From Limisphaerales bacterium (GTDB lineage Bacteria; Verrucomicrobiota; Verrucomicrobiia; Limisphaerales; AAA164-E04): a DNA stretch of 64,000 nucleotides. Shown piece by piece: positions 1-8,371 of the stretch. The first letter of the stretch is position 1, and each line of letters opens with the position of its first letter. The position numbers and the translations under genes were made by a program. The notes under the pieces were generated by a model. The model was not told the DNA's origin, searched no databases, and saw only the letters and a program-made list of their open reading frames with translations. The DNA lies in NCBI GenBank assembly GCA_024761205.1, contig JAMASS010000007.1, positions 1 to 64,000 of the forward strand, read 5' to 3'.

Positions 1-65
1 CCGAACAGCCCCAAGACCCCCGGCCCGACAAAAATCCGACGCCGCAGAATATCCGCCGGGCTCAT
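1..65 (-). CDS. Possible N-terminal fragment of a gene leaving the window
   Basis: An open frame begins with ATG at base 65 on the minus strand and runs off the left edge without a stop, giving about 21 residues that begin MSPADILRRRIFVG and continue into a hydrophobic stretch. It would be divergent from the downstream RbsD/FucU-like gene, which is a normal arrangement, but the fragment is far too short to identify and no clear Shine-Dalgarno sequence precedes it. It may be a chance frame. Confidence 0.25.
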   Translation of the reverse strand, partial: MSPADILRRRIFVGPGVLGLF

Positions 66-245
66 CCACTCGACTCTATCCCAAAACAATACAATCTCCT
101 TGGCCCTCTCTATCAGCCATGATTCCCTTAAAATTTAGCACATGGCACTTTGAGCTTGGAACTAATTCCCAGAGATTTGACTTGCCTGCAGTCTTTTCCG
201 ACAATGGTGCCTCACAGGTCCCAGAGCTGACATCACTCGCAAAAC

Positions 246-764
246 ATGCTGAAACACCAACTGATCCATCCCCAGATCAACGAAATCCTGGGGCGTGCGG
301 GCCACCACTCTATCATCCTGATCGCCGATGGGAACTATCCCGCATCCACCAAGAAGGGCCCCAACGCACAAGTGATTTCGTTGAACTTGTCTCCCGGCAT
401 CGTCACTTGTTCTCAAGTCTTCGAGGTGATTCTCTCGGCGATTCCCATCGACGCCGTCAACACAATGGGCATCCCGGCCGATGATCCTTACACTCAGGAA
501 GGCGTCCCTCCCGTATGGGAGGACTACCGCCGGATTCTCAAGGATGCCAGCGCTTCGCTCAAACTGGGCTGCCACTTGAATCAGGGACCATACCAGAGAG
601 GGTCTCAGGATGGTTTCTTGTTGGCAGTGACTGGATGGTATGATGGCGAGTTTCGTGATTTGACTAGGGTAGTTTGCGGCGAAAAAACCTTGAGATGGGA
701 TTTGGATCATGATCTTGTTGCCCACGAGGCCGTCTTACGTGCGAGTGGCATGCTCGTTGATTAG
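246..764 (+). CDS. RbsD/FucU family protein (sugar mutarotase-like)
   Basis: The 172-residue product begins MLKHQLIHPQINEILGRAGH and continues with IILIADGNYP, which matches the N-terminus of the RbsD/FucU family. These are cytoplasmic ring-forming proteins that interconvert the pyranose/furanose or alpha/beta forms of ribose and fucose. The His-rich GHH and the D in ADGNYP lie where the family has its catalytic His and Asp. The C-terminal third (FLLAVTGW...EFRDLTRVV) matches the closing family motif only loosely, and the protein is about 30 residues longer than usual, so the last part may be altered by mutation. It ends 16-22 bases before the ABC ATPase gene. No ribokinase or fucose genes are adjacent, so the sugar is unknown. 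Confidence 0.65.
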   Translation: MLKHQLIHPQINEILGRAGHHSIILIADGNYPASTKKGPNAQVISLNLSPGIVTCSQVFEVILSAIPIDAVNTMGIPADDPYTQEGVPPVWEDYRRILKDASASLKLGCHLNQGPYQRGSQDGFLLAVTGWYDGEFRDLTRVVCGEKTLRWDLDHDLVAHEAVLRASGMLVD

Positions 765-786
765 TCGCTTCGATCGAAGGTTGTGT

Positions 787-1395
787 GTGAAGGATGGTTT
801 AGCGGCTCGAAACTTCGGTTTTTTGGGATGGGGATTGTTGAATCTTGCGATTCCTCGTGGGCAATTCGTAGGATTGTCGGGAGTGTCCGGGAGCGGAAAG
901 TCGCTGTTGCTTCGGGCTCTGGCGGATCTTGTGGAGTCCAGCGGTGAGCTGTGTTTTGATGGGATGGCTTGTCATGCGATGTCAGCGCCGCAGTGGCGCC
1001 GGCTGGTGGGATTGCTGCCGGCGAGTCCCGTCTGGTGGGAAGACTCTGTGGGGTCCCATTTTCATGGTGACGTTGTGGGATGGCTTGATGCCTTGGGCTT
1101 TGGCGTTGAGGTATTGGGTTGGGATGTTGCTCGTTTGTCTTCCGGAGAGAAACAGCGTCTGGCTTTAGTTCGTTTGTTAGCTCGACGCCCTCAGGCTCTG
1201 TTGTTGGATGAGCCGACCGCAAGTTTGGATTCGGAGGCGTCTCGGCGAATGGAAGGGGTCGTAAGGGATTACGTCGAGCGTGAGAACTCAGCAGTGCTCT
1301 GGGTGAGTCATGACCCGGAGCAATTGGAACGGCTCTGTTCATGTCGCCTTGTGCTGTCGAATCGAACCTTAAGGGAGGAGGCTAGGGCTCTGTGA
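787..1395 (+). CDS. FetA/YbbL-like ABC transporter ATP-binding protein
   Basis: From a GTG start at 787 the product is about 202 residues and close to the size of FetA (YbbL), the ATPase of a two-gene metal exporter. It has a Walker A GVSGSGKS at residues 32-39, the ABC signature LSSGEKQRLALVR, Walker B ALLLDEPTASLD and the H-loop WVSHD. The frame is open upstream to 709, but that stretch overlaps the preceding gene and lacks ABC homology, so 787 (or TTG 781) is preferred. Its stop overlaps the GTG start of the permease gene, so the two are translationally coupled. In E. coli FetAB exports iron and raises oxidative-stress resistance; the substrate here is inferred only from that pairing. Confidence 0.85.
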   Translation: MKDGLAARNFGFLGWGLLNLAIPRGQFVGLSGVSGSGKSLLLRALADLVESSGELCFDGMACHAMSAPQWRRLVGLLPASPVWWEDSVGSHFHGDVVGWLDALGFGVEVLGWDVARLSSGEKQRLALVRLLARRPQALLLDEPTASLDSEASRRMEGVVRDYVERENSAVLWVSHDPEQLERLCSCRLVLSNRTLREEARAL

Positions 1396-2183
1396 GCACT
1401 CTGAGCCTTTTTGACTTAGCTGCGGCGGGCGGTTTGGTTGTTGTGTTGGGCTTGGTGGCGCTGTGGTGGCGATTGGGGATTGTGAGCGATCTGTTGGTTG
1501 CCTCGTTGAGGATGGTCGTTCAATTGTCGCTCATTGCCGTGGTGTTAAAGGTGTTGTTTGCCCGGCGTGATGCGGTGTGGGTTGGGCTGATGGCTTTCGT
1601 CATGGTTGGGGTTGCGGGGCGTGAAATTGTGGCGCGACAGAAGCGCGGTTTGTCGGGATGGTTTGCGTGGAGTATCGGGACAGGAAGCTTGTTTCTTTCT
1701 TCTTTTGCGGTCGGTGTTTTCGCATTGATGGCGTTGGTGCAGGCAGACCCTTGGTACCATCCTCAGTATGCGATTCCTTTGTTGGGTATGTTACTGGGGA
1801 ACACGATGAATGGCATTGCCCTGAGTATGGATCGGCTCACGAATGCGGTGTGGGTCCAGCGCGACGCCATCGAGCAGCAATTGATGTTGGGGGAAGACTA
1901 CCGGGCGGCGACGTCCGCCATCGTTCGCGATAGTCTTCGCGGCGGGTTGATTCCGATTATCAACGCCATGGCGGTCGCTGGAATCGTGAGTTTGCCGGGA
2001 ATGATGACGGGGCAAATTCTTTCGGGAGTGTCGCCTACGGTTGCAGTCCGCTATCAGATTTTGATCTGGTTCTTGATCGCAGCCGGCAGTGGTTTTGGCA
2101 TGGTACTGGCGTTGGCGTTGGCTTGTCGGCGTTTGTTTGATAAGCGGCAGCGACTGAGACTGGATCGTCTGCGTCGTGGGTGA
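1392..2183 (+). CDS. FetB/YbbM-like (UPF0014) ABC transporter permease
   Basis: The product has 263 residues, is highly hydrophobic with about seven membrane spans, and has the conserved UPF0014 core: GREIVARQK near residue 77, a central PLLGMLLGNTMNGIALSMDRL and the C-terminal half SLPGMMTGQILSGVSP. This is the membrane partner of the upstream ATPase, forming an inner-membrane exporter of the FetAB type. It starts with GTG at 1392, four bases into the end of the ATPase gene, preceded by a strong GGGAGGAGG ribosome-binding site at about 1374-1382. Length and motif order are normal, so the gene looks intact. Confidence 0.88.
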   Translation: MSTLSLFDLAAAGGLVVVLGLVALWWRLGIVSDLLVASLRMVVQLSLIAVVLKVLFARRDAVWVGLMAFVMVGVAGREIVARQKRGLSGWFAWSIGTGSLFLSSFAVGVFALMALVQADPWYHPQYAIPLLGMLLGNTMNGIALSMDRLTNAVWVQRDAIEQQLMLGEDYRAATSAIVRDSLRGGLIPIINAMAVAGIVSLPGMMTGQILSGVSPTVAVRYQILIWFLIAAGSGFGMVLALALACRRLFDKRQRLRLDRLRRG

Positions 2184-2217
2184 TTTGGGGCTATTCTCAA
2201 GCGTGGGGGGAGAGTGG

Positions 2218-3341
2218 TTGAAGTCGAATCTTTTTCTCTTGGGCTTGGTGGGAATGATCGCTTTGGCCGGGGGGCTAGCTTGGATTTCTCGCTAATAAAG
2301 GTTGTCCGAGGGCAGGGAGATGAGCGAAGCAATGGGGATTGTGCCCACGGCCATGCCCGTTGTGCCTCCTGCCGGCAAGCCTCTGCCGCGATCGAGAGGC
2401 GTTATTCCTCAGGGAGCCTAGCGCCCCAGCGAGGGAAGCTCGCCGCTAGCGGGGGCAATCGCCACCCGGGGCATTTTTTTCTTGGGCCCGGCTAGGCCAC
2501 AATTCGGCGCCGTCGCAGCGACTGTGCCCAAGCCCTGAGCCCGGCGGAGGCGCTCGGGGCGAAATCGCCTCAAGGAACAACCTCCGGACTTGCTGGCCAA
2601 CCGTACTAACCCACCGTGCCTCTTCCGCGGCTAGCGATGGCGGTCTTCGGTCTTGGCCGCCCGCTGGGTTCAGCGGCTCCTAAAAGATCGGTCGCCAAGG
2701 AACCCAACGGGCGCGGGCGAACCGGGATTCAAGCCGCCCGCCGTCGTCTCATCCTCGAGAAGCCCTTAAAATCTTGGTCGCCTCATGGCAGCCATCTCTA
2801 TTGGCGCGAAATTCGGGTTAATCCCGGAGTGGGTTTCACGGTTTTGTATAAGAGTGGAATTACCTCGGCTTTCCTCTGCTCTTCTTCTTCGTGATCGAGA
2901 CCTTGGGTTCGCTGTTGTGGTCGGAGATCCCTTCGGGTTTCTTTATCTCGCCGTCTTGCTCACCATTATTATATCAGCGGTGTTTTTTACTGCTGTGGTG
3001 AACGAAAATATTGGAGGATCGGTCGTCAACACTTCGGTTTCGATTTTTTTCATTATGTACCGCATCTTTTGCGACGGGGGCATCAACGTGTTAGCGGCGG
3101 GCTTGCTTGCGCTCGGATCCGGATTGGGCTGGTGGTCTAGTCGATGGTTGGGATTTGACGAGCCGCCGTGGATTGCCGCCTTCTTCTGCGGCTCACAGAA
3201 GAATCTGGCGACCGGAGTGCCGATGGTTAGTTCGATTTTCCAGTAGCGGAGTCGATGACAGGGGTTCCGGATATCAATATCATTGTTTTGCCCTTGATGT
3301 GCTATCACTTTCTCCGCTGGTGTTGGCGGCTATTTGCTTGA
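2218..3341 (+). pseudogene. Broken bile acid:sodium symporter-like (SBF/YfeH type) transporter
   Basis: Two separated pieces of one transporter are visible. The first (TTG 2218 to a stop at 2293-2295) reads LKSNLFLLGLVGMIALAGG, a typical SBF-like first membrane span. The second (about 2785-3246) contains several membrane spans and the diagnostic stretch PPWIAAFFCGSQKNLATGVP, followed after a frameshift by INIIVLPLMCYHF and a stop at 3341. The middle of the protein is replaced by a GC-rich segment without transporter homology. An intact protein would import organic anions with sodium. At least one stop, one frameshift and the insertion or replacement make it non-functional. Confidence 0.75.
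2305..2784. other. GC-rich non-coding segment inside the SBF pseudogene
   Basis: About 480 bases interrupt the transporter remnant. The segment is visibly richer in G and C than its surroundings and full of short inverted words such as CGGCGGAGGCGCTCGG and GCGGCTAGCG. No frame gives a recognisable protein. It could be an inserted mobile or structured element, or very degraded coding DNA. It is not RNase P RNA, tmRNA or SRP RNA as far as their conserved cores can be recognised by eye. Confidence 0.4.
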
Positions 3342-3401
3342 TTGGTTTGTCGGTCTTAGGTGAGGGGCTGCGTTTTGTTTTTGGAGTTCCTTTTCGAGTA
3401 G

Positions 3402-3749
3402 TTAGGCGGAACGTGGTTTGTTGAGGCGTTCCATGGCGGTTTCTAGTTGATTCTGAAACTCATAGCGGTAGGCAGGTGTAATAATGAAATGTTTGAAAAA
3501 GCCTGTTTTGCGGCGAATCACGAGAATTCGATGGCGAGGCCGCCAGGTGTTGGCCCAGTTTTCTGCCGAGCGTTTTCGTCGTTTCGAAATGGATTCGATG
3601 TCTGCGAGGCGGATTCGACGGATAGGAATCTCGAGCCAGGTCACGGTTAAATGGTTCCGGGTGATCTGGTAGTCGTAGAAGTGCCGGTGCCAAATGAAGA
3701 GGATGACGGCGATGACAAGGCCTATCCCGGTTGTTATTGCATGGCCCAT
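3402..3749 (-). CDS. Small membrane-anchored protein of unknown function
   Basis: From ATG 3749 the product has 115 residues: one N-terminal membrane span (ITTGIGLVIAVILFIW) followed by a basic, beta-rich domain (DYQITRNHLTVTWLEI, then RHRILVIRRKTG) that resembles bacterial PH-like domains which read out at the membrane surface. The start is chosen because ATG overlaps the stop of the upstream gene in a TAATG junction. The longer frame to 3836 lies inside the neighbour. I do not recognise a named family. It is probably co-expressed with the PepSY-like membrane gene before it. Confidence 0.6.
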   Translation of the reverse strand: MGHAITTGIGLVIAVILFIWHRHFYDYQITRNHLTVTWLEIPIRRIRLADIESISKRRKRSAENWANTWRPRHRILVIRRKTGFFKHFIITPAYRYEFQNQLETAMERLNKPRSA

Positions 3750-4144
3750 TAGAATTGGGATTCGGCGGATTGTCCCAGCCAGAGGAGGATGACTGGCACG
3801 ATAACCCCTAGGATGAGTGCGATCCAAATCGACCATTTCCGCTTGCTGGTTTTAAAGGCCAGGAAGATTCCCAGGAGAAGGGTCAGGATGAGGGCTGCCG
3901 ACATGATGGCGACCAAGTATTGAAATAGTTGAGGAGAGTAGGATTCGGCGGATTCTGAGGGGAACACTTGGTTGACGTGAATGGAAGTGAGCTTCTCGCG
4001 CCAGCCGCCTCCTTCGCCCAGATTTTTGTTTCGTTTGACGCTCATGGTTGTTTGGTACCATCCGGTACTGATAAACAAGAGAAGGAGCGGCGCAAAGAAG
4101 CAGCCTAGATAAAGGTGGAGCTTTCGAATTAATTTCATGAACAT
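3749..4144 (-). CDS. PepSY-associated TM-like small membrane protein
   Basis: The 131-residue product begins MFMKLIRKLHLYLGCFFAPL, the typical opening of PepSY-associated transmembrane proteins (basic residues, then HLYLG at the first membrane span). A polar loop of about 50 residues follows, then two further spans (LVAIMSAALILTLLLGIFLA and WIALILGVIVPVILLWLG). Only the first-helix motif is family-like and no PepSY domain is present, so it is a short relative. Small proteins of this type often accompany iron or redox membrane systems, but nothing here fixes the role. It overlaps the following gene by one base. Confidence 0.65.
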   Translation of the reverse strand: MFMKLIRKLHLYLGCFFAPLLLLFISTGWYQTTMSVKRNKNLGEGGGWREKLTSIHVNQVFPSESAESYSPQLFQYLVAIMSAALILTLLLGIFLAFKTSKRKWSIWIALILGVIVPVILLWLGQSAESQF

Positions 4145-4218
4145 GGTGAAAGATTAGGCACTGGCGACTTTTGAGGTTGCGAAGCTGCGTGAAGTGGGAT
4201 CTGGCGATACCGGAGGAA

Positions 4219-4830
4219 TCACTCCCGGGCCGGGATTTTGATGATTTGGCCTACTTTTAACTTTCGAGGATCCAGGCCGGGATTGGCTCGGAGGATGTCG
4301 TTGACGTAGATTTCGTGGCCCTCGTCTCGATATTTTTGAGCGATGGCAGAGATGGTGTAGCCGGGCTGCACTTCGATTTCATAGACGGGGCCTGTGAAAG
4401 GCTCAATCTCGGGTTTCCGTTTTTGGGGCGCTGGCGGCTGAGGGATGGGGCGGGTCGCTAGCTTTCTAAGCTCTTCGAGTATCCGCTTGTTGTCCGCAGT
4501 TCTTCGATCTTCGAGTTTTTGAAGCTCCTCGGTAAATTTTCTGCTGAGGGCTTCAAGTTGTGATTCCGTGGCGGTGTCTGCTTGTTTGTCGTTTAGTTGC
4601 TTAACAGCCGCGTTGATTTGTGATTCGAGTCTTTCGATCCGTTGTTGGAGGACTACATTGCTGGCTTGAAGATCCTCGACAATCGAATAGAGACGACGGT
4701 ACCGTTCTTCCGCTTGCTGCTGGGCGACGAATGCTGCGGCCTTCCCTGAGCGGCTTTGAACCGCAAAAGCCGGTAATTGTGAGATAAGAACCACGCCGAT
4801 GGCCACGGTTTTCAGCCAGTTTAGGTTCAT
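4219..4830 (-). CDS. Secreted coiled-coil protein with C-terminal LysM domain
   Basis: The 203-residue product has an N-terminal signal peptide (hydrophobic AIGVVLISQLPAFA), then a heptad-rich coiled coil from about residue 35 to 115 (LQQRIERLESQINAAVKQL). A Pro-rich linker (PIPQPPAPQKRKPEIEP) leads to a LysM domain at about 149-201 (IEVQPGYTISAIAQKY...LKVGQIIKIPA). LysM binds peptidoglycan glycan strands, so the protein should sit in the periplasm on the cell wall, with the coiled coil giving oligomerisation or spacing. It precedes the two small membrane genes on the same strand with a 74-base gap. The domain call is firm; the cellular role is not known. Confidence 0.8.
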   Translation of the reverse strand: MNLNWLKTVAIGVVLISQLPAFAVQSRSGKAAAFVAQQQAEERYRRLYSIVEDLQASNVVLQQRIERLESQINAAVKQLNDKQADTATESQLEALSRKFTEELQKLEDRRTADNKRILEELRKLATRPIPQPPAPQKRKPEIEPFTGPVYEIEVQPGYTISAIAQKYRDEGHEIYVNDILRANPGLDPRKLKVGQIIKIPARE

Positions 4831-5147
4831 GGTGTTACTATAGGCTTGGAGGTGTAGAGCATCAAGGTGAAATCGTCCTGCGGGATGGAATGTCCCGGAG
4901 ACAGGAGCCTGTTTATGGGAGGCGGATTTCGGTCAGGTACCAGTTTTGGCAAAAGCTCATCCTAATGTATTGATAGCGAAATATTGCGGAAATAGGACAT
5001 GGGATGTTTTTTGGCATGAGATCGCTTTCTATTTCCAGATGCGGCCTTTGCGGCTGTTGCGGTGATGTTTAGGTAGGGGGTTTAGATAGGCGGCGCCGGT
5101 CGCCCCCCAAAGGCAACAGTGATTTCCTTAAAACCATAAAACCAGAA
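4831..5147. other. Intergenic stretch
   Basis: No coding frame, tRNA or terminator is recognisable. It holds the upstream region of the LysM gene and the 3' end of the decayed gene that follows. Confidence 0.5.
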
Positions 5148-5880
5148 TTATTTGTCCGGTATTTGAATCGTGATCGCGTATTCGCTCTGGAGAAATGGTT
5201 TGAGGGCTGCCGTTCCGCTTCCGTACTCGGTTTTCAGTTGCGGCAAAAGAGTGGGGATGGATTTGATGGCGATGGATTCGGATTCACATGCCTGTTTGAT
5301 GCCTTCGGCAGTGGTGATTGGTTGGCTTAGTCCGTAAATCCTTGAAACGGACTTGAAGGAGCGGGATTCCCTTCTGAGGTCGGGCAAATCTCTGGCTTCG
5401 AGAATAAGAAAGTCAGGGCGTAAATGTCTTGAGTATATTATAGTGAACTGGGCCTGGTTGCCCCGGGGCAAGAATTCGGAAGGCTTCATCTCGCCACGTT
5501 GCCAAGGCGTGTTTGATGGTGTGCTCTTCTATGGGGAGATGAAGGGCCAATTGATCTGTAATCAGGGTAGGGAAACTCCCGCTGTCGTTGTCTCGAAGCT
5601 GGTTCGCGTTTGATGCAATAATCGGTCGTTTCACCCCATCCATAGTGTTTGAGCGATTGGGTGTCGATGCTGTCGGCGCCAGAGAGATTGGATCTGTACG
5701 CAATATCTGTCGCCGTCCAGGGAATGATGGTCTCGTCGTTCTGAGCCAACCGTTGCAACAACTCCTAGCACTTTCAATCTCGTGGTTGAGGCAAAATAGG
5801 ATTCGGTTGTCGCGCTTCGTTAAGACCAAATTGTCAGATTGCCGCCGTTGGTTGGTTGCGCAAAGGCATGCCAAATGAGT
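5148..5880 (-). pseudogene. Frameshifted gene of unknown function
   Basis: Three overlapping minus-strand frames each carry plausible protein-like sequence that hands over to the next: 5761-5486 (DETIIPWTATDIAYRSNLSG), 5600-5413 (SFPTLITDQLALHLPIEEHT) and 5489-5148 (IYSRHLRPDFLILEARDLP). Joined, they give a continuous chain of roughly 240 residues ending at a proper stop. This is the expected pattern for a gene broken by at least two frameshifts. I do not recognise the family. Confidence 0.45.
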
Positions 5881-6200
5881 TTGCTCCAGAATACGGACAA
5901 TTACTTGATTTCGAGCCTAAGAGATTGCGGCGAGTAGCCGCTGATAACTCTCTTTGCGAGCGCAACTCAAAGGGGGTGAGGCTATACAAGAGTCTCTTGT
6001 GCTAAAGCCGGGATTCCGTCCCGAGGTTGTGGGATGGCGGCTCGACAGGGCCTCGCCCCACCGTTGTGCAACATGGGCTTTCCCCATGTTGTTGTATTCG
6101 TTAGCCAATGTGCCAGCTGTAGCGTCGGCTGTCTCAGCCGATCAGTGTCACTGGCAAATCACGTGAGACAGCGCATACTATAGCGTCACTTGACTTCCCA
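5881..6200. other. Intergenic stretch with short hairpins
   Basis: No gene is supported. The segment contains small inverted words (CATGGG near CCCATG at about 6069-6092, and GGCTGTCTCAGCC at about 6127-6139) of the kind often seen in scattered intergenic repeats in Verrucomicrobiota. The promoter of the following gene should lie here, but no clear -35/-10 pair can be picked. Confidence 0.35.
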
Positions 6201-6236
6201 TTGCCTCGCTCTCCGATGCCCTCTACACTCACCGAG

Positions 6237-7757
6237 ATGTCGGGGAAAACCGGTGTAGTTTATTTGGTGGGAGCGGGTCCTGGGGATTCCGGCTTGCTGA
6301 CTATGCGCGGTGGCGAGTTGTTGGGACGGGCGGAAGTAGTGGTTTATGACGCCCTGGTCAATCCTGATCTGTTGCGCTTGGCGCCCAAGGATGCGGAGTT
6401 CATCTATGCCGGGAAACGAGCCAATACGCGCGCGATTCCTCAGGGTGAACTGAATCAGCTGTTGGTCGCCAAAGCGCAGGAGGGACGCACCGTTGTTCGG
6501 TTGAAGGGAGGCGATCCCTATGTCTTTGGGCGAGGCGGTGAGGAGGCGGAGGAGCTGCGTCTAGCGGATGTTTGCTTTGAGGTTGTACCGGGGATTACCT
6601 CGATTGTTGCTGCTACGAACTATGCGGGGATCCCAATCACTCACCGGGATTTTTGTTCGGGATTCACGGTGGTTACCGGTCATGAAGATCCAACGAAGGA
6701 CACTTCAAGCATCGATTGGGAGCATTTGGCGAAAATCTCCGGAACCAAAGTCGTTTTAATGGGTGTGGAACGCATCGGTGTCATCAGCGAACAATTGATC
6801 ACCCACGGGATGGATCCGGCAACGCCGGTCGGGATGGTTCGTTGGGGGACCACGGGGCGCCAGGAATCACTTACGGGCACACTGGAGACGATTGCTGAGC
6901 AAGTCGCGCAGAAGGGATTTAAGGCGCCGGCCGTGACGGTGATCGGCGGGGTGGTGGGCTTGCGTGAGAAATTAAACTGGTTTGAGGAACGTCCACTCTT
7001 CGCCCAGCGTGTGGTGGCGACTCGAACCCGGACTCAGGCCAGCCAATTGTCCCGGCGGTTGTTGGAGCTTGGCGCGGATGTGTTGGAAATTCCCACGATC
7101 AAGATCGGTCCGCCGAAGCGAAAGGAGGTTTTGGTGGAAGCGATTGCCGCACTGGGAGAATACGATTGGATGGTGTTCACTAGTCCCAATGGCGTGACGT
7201 CGTTCTTCGACTACTTTTTTCGGGCTTTCGACGACATACGAGCGTTGGGTAATCTGCGTATTGCTGCCGTGGGACCGGCCACAGCCGCCAAGCTTTCAGA
7301 GTTGCGTTTACGTGTGGACGCTATGCCCAGGAAGTATTTGACGGATGAAATAGCCGGCGCCATTCAAGAGTTTGAAAGCGTTGAGAATCTCAAAATTATG
7401 CTGGCGCGGGCTGAGGTCGCGAATCCGGAATTACCTAAGGAGTTGATATCTCTCGGAGCTATTGTTGATGACGTGCCGGTTTATGAGACGTTGATTGAAA
7501 CGGAAGATCATAATGGCGCCGCAGCCAGGCTGCTGGAGGAGGGGGCTGACTGGATTACGTTTACGAGCAGCTCGACTGTGCAGCACTTTCACGAGCGCTT
7601 TGATTTGCCAGCGCTTAAAGAGAAATATCCGAAACTCAGACTTGCTTCCATCGGGCCGGAGACAAGCAAGGCCCTAGCAGCGCTCCGGGAACCGCCGACG
7701 GTCGAGGCGACCGAGCACACCATCGACGGACTCGTCGAGGCGCTGCTTGGCCGTTAA
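6237..7757 (+). CDS. cobA-hemD: Fused uroporphyrinogen-III C-methyltransferase / uroporphyrinogen-III synthase
   Basis: The 506-residue protein (from ATG 6237) combines two tetrapyrrole enzymes. The N-terminal half is a SAM-dependent uroporphyrinogen-III methyltransferase: VGAGPGDSGLLTMRG, then VVYDALV, GGDPYVFGRGGEEAEEL and VPGITS. It makes precorrin-2 for siroheme or cobalamin. The C-terminal half (about residue 260 onward) is HemD-like (TRTRTQASQLSRRL, FTSPNGVTSFF, FTSSSTVQHF), which cyclises hydroxymethylbilane to uroporphyrinogen III. The frame is also open from ATG 6216 and TTG 6201. I prefer 6237 because homology starts just after it, although no ribosome-binding site decides the matter. 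The hemC gene usually found next to such fusions is absent. The stop codon overlaps that of the convergent gene. Confidence 0.93.
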   Translation: MSGKTGVVYLVGAGPGDSGLLTMRGGELLGRAEVVVYDALVNPDLLRLAPKDAEFIYAGKRANTRAIPQGELNQLLVAKAQEGRTVVRLKGGDPYVFGRGGEEAEELRLADVCFEVVPGITSIVAATNYAGIPITHRDFCSGFTVVTGHEDPTKDTSSIDWEHLAKISGTKVVLMGVERIGVISEQLITHGMDPATPVGMVRWGTTGRQESLTGTLETIAEQVAQKGFKAPAVTVIGGVVGLREKLNWFEERPLFAQRVVATRTRTQASQLSRRLLELGADVLEIPTIKIGPPKRKEVLVEAIAALGEYDWMVFTSPNGVTSFFDYFFRAFDDIRALGNLRIAAVGPATAAKLSELRLRVDAMPRKYLTDEIAGAIQEFESVENLKIMLARAEVANPELPKELISLGAIVDDVPVYETLIETEDHNGAAARLLEEGADWITFTSSSTVQHFHERFDLPALKEKYPKLRLASIGPETSKALAALREPPTVEATEHTIDGLVEALLGR

Positions 7758-8311
7758 GTGAGAATGTGGTTCAGCAGCGACTGGAATTCGAGTTGCTGAA
7801 TTTGTTGCAAAGCCGGGTAGTTTGGTGATTCCGGTCCGTCTCTTAGAGCGCGACTGCATGCGTCCACAAACGCGAAGGCGTCCCACTGACCGTTTTTGAT
7901 CAGCGGATCCACCAGGCTCGTTTGATGGTTGCTCTCAGCATATTCGTTTACAGATTTGGCAAGCGCCGGGAAGCTCGGATGATTGCCGACCAAGGTGAAC
8001 CAATATTTGGCGTTGCTGCTATCGGGTTCCCGTCGATGCATGATCCCGTGGAGAAAGCTCCCGTCGGCGGTTTTGATATCCTGTGAAATTTCATGAGAGC
8101 CCTCGAGGTTGTCGTGCCAGAGCAGGGCGGCGGACTGAAGAAGCGCGTGGGTTGATTCTGCGAGACGATGAGTTTCGGCGAAGGCCTCTACGATTGGAAG
8201 GAGTTCGTCGGACCTCTTCGTGCCTGGTCGGGCGTCTGGTTCTAGCCCTAACCCGGGAAGCGTATCGGTTTTGAGGGTATCAAGAAATGATTTGGTTATG
8301 GGAGACAGCAT
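7754..8311 (-). CDS. Conserved-looking protein of unknown function
   Basis: From ATG 8311 the product has 185 residues, is cytoplasmic and mostly alpha-helical, and has no signal peptide or membrane span. The sequence is well composed, with motifs such as LLWHDNLEGSHEISQDI and GSFLHGIMHRREPDSSNAKYWF rich in His, Asp and Arg. That pattern could form a metal or nucleotide site, but I do not recognise a family. The frame is open to an ATG at 8371, but that start abuts the parvulin stop and adds a low-complexity tail. It lies 60 bases downstream of the parvulin gene on the same strand and converges on cobA-hemD, sharing overlapping stop codons. Confidence 0.7.
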   Translation of the reverse strand: MLSPITKSFLDTLKTDTLPGLGLEPDARPGTKRSDELLPIVEAFAETHRLAESTHALLQSAALLWHDNLEGSHEISQDIKTADGSFLHGIMHRREPDSSNAKYWFTLVGNHPSFPALAKSVNEYAESNHQTSLVDPLIKNGQWDAFAFVDACSRALRDGPESPNYPALQQIQQLEFQSLLNHILT

Positions 8312-8371
8312 CGGTTGGTTTTGGTTGAGATGAGATCGTGTTCCGGAGCAGTAGGGTTTATGTGAGGGCAA

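Noticed and set aside
761-1342. Long minus-strand open frame opposite the FetA-like gene
   Set aside because: Pro/Arg/His-rich composition without any motif; the plus strand carries a full ABC ATPase.
2305-2784. A structured RNA gene such as RNase P, tmRNA or SRP RNA
   Set aside because: None of the conserved core sequences of these RNAs could be found on either strand.
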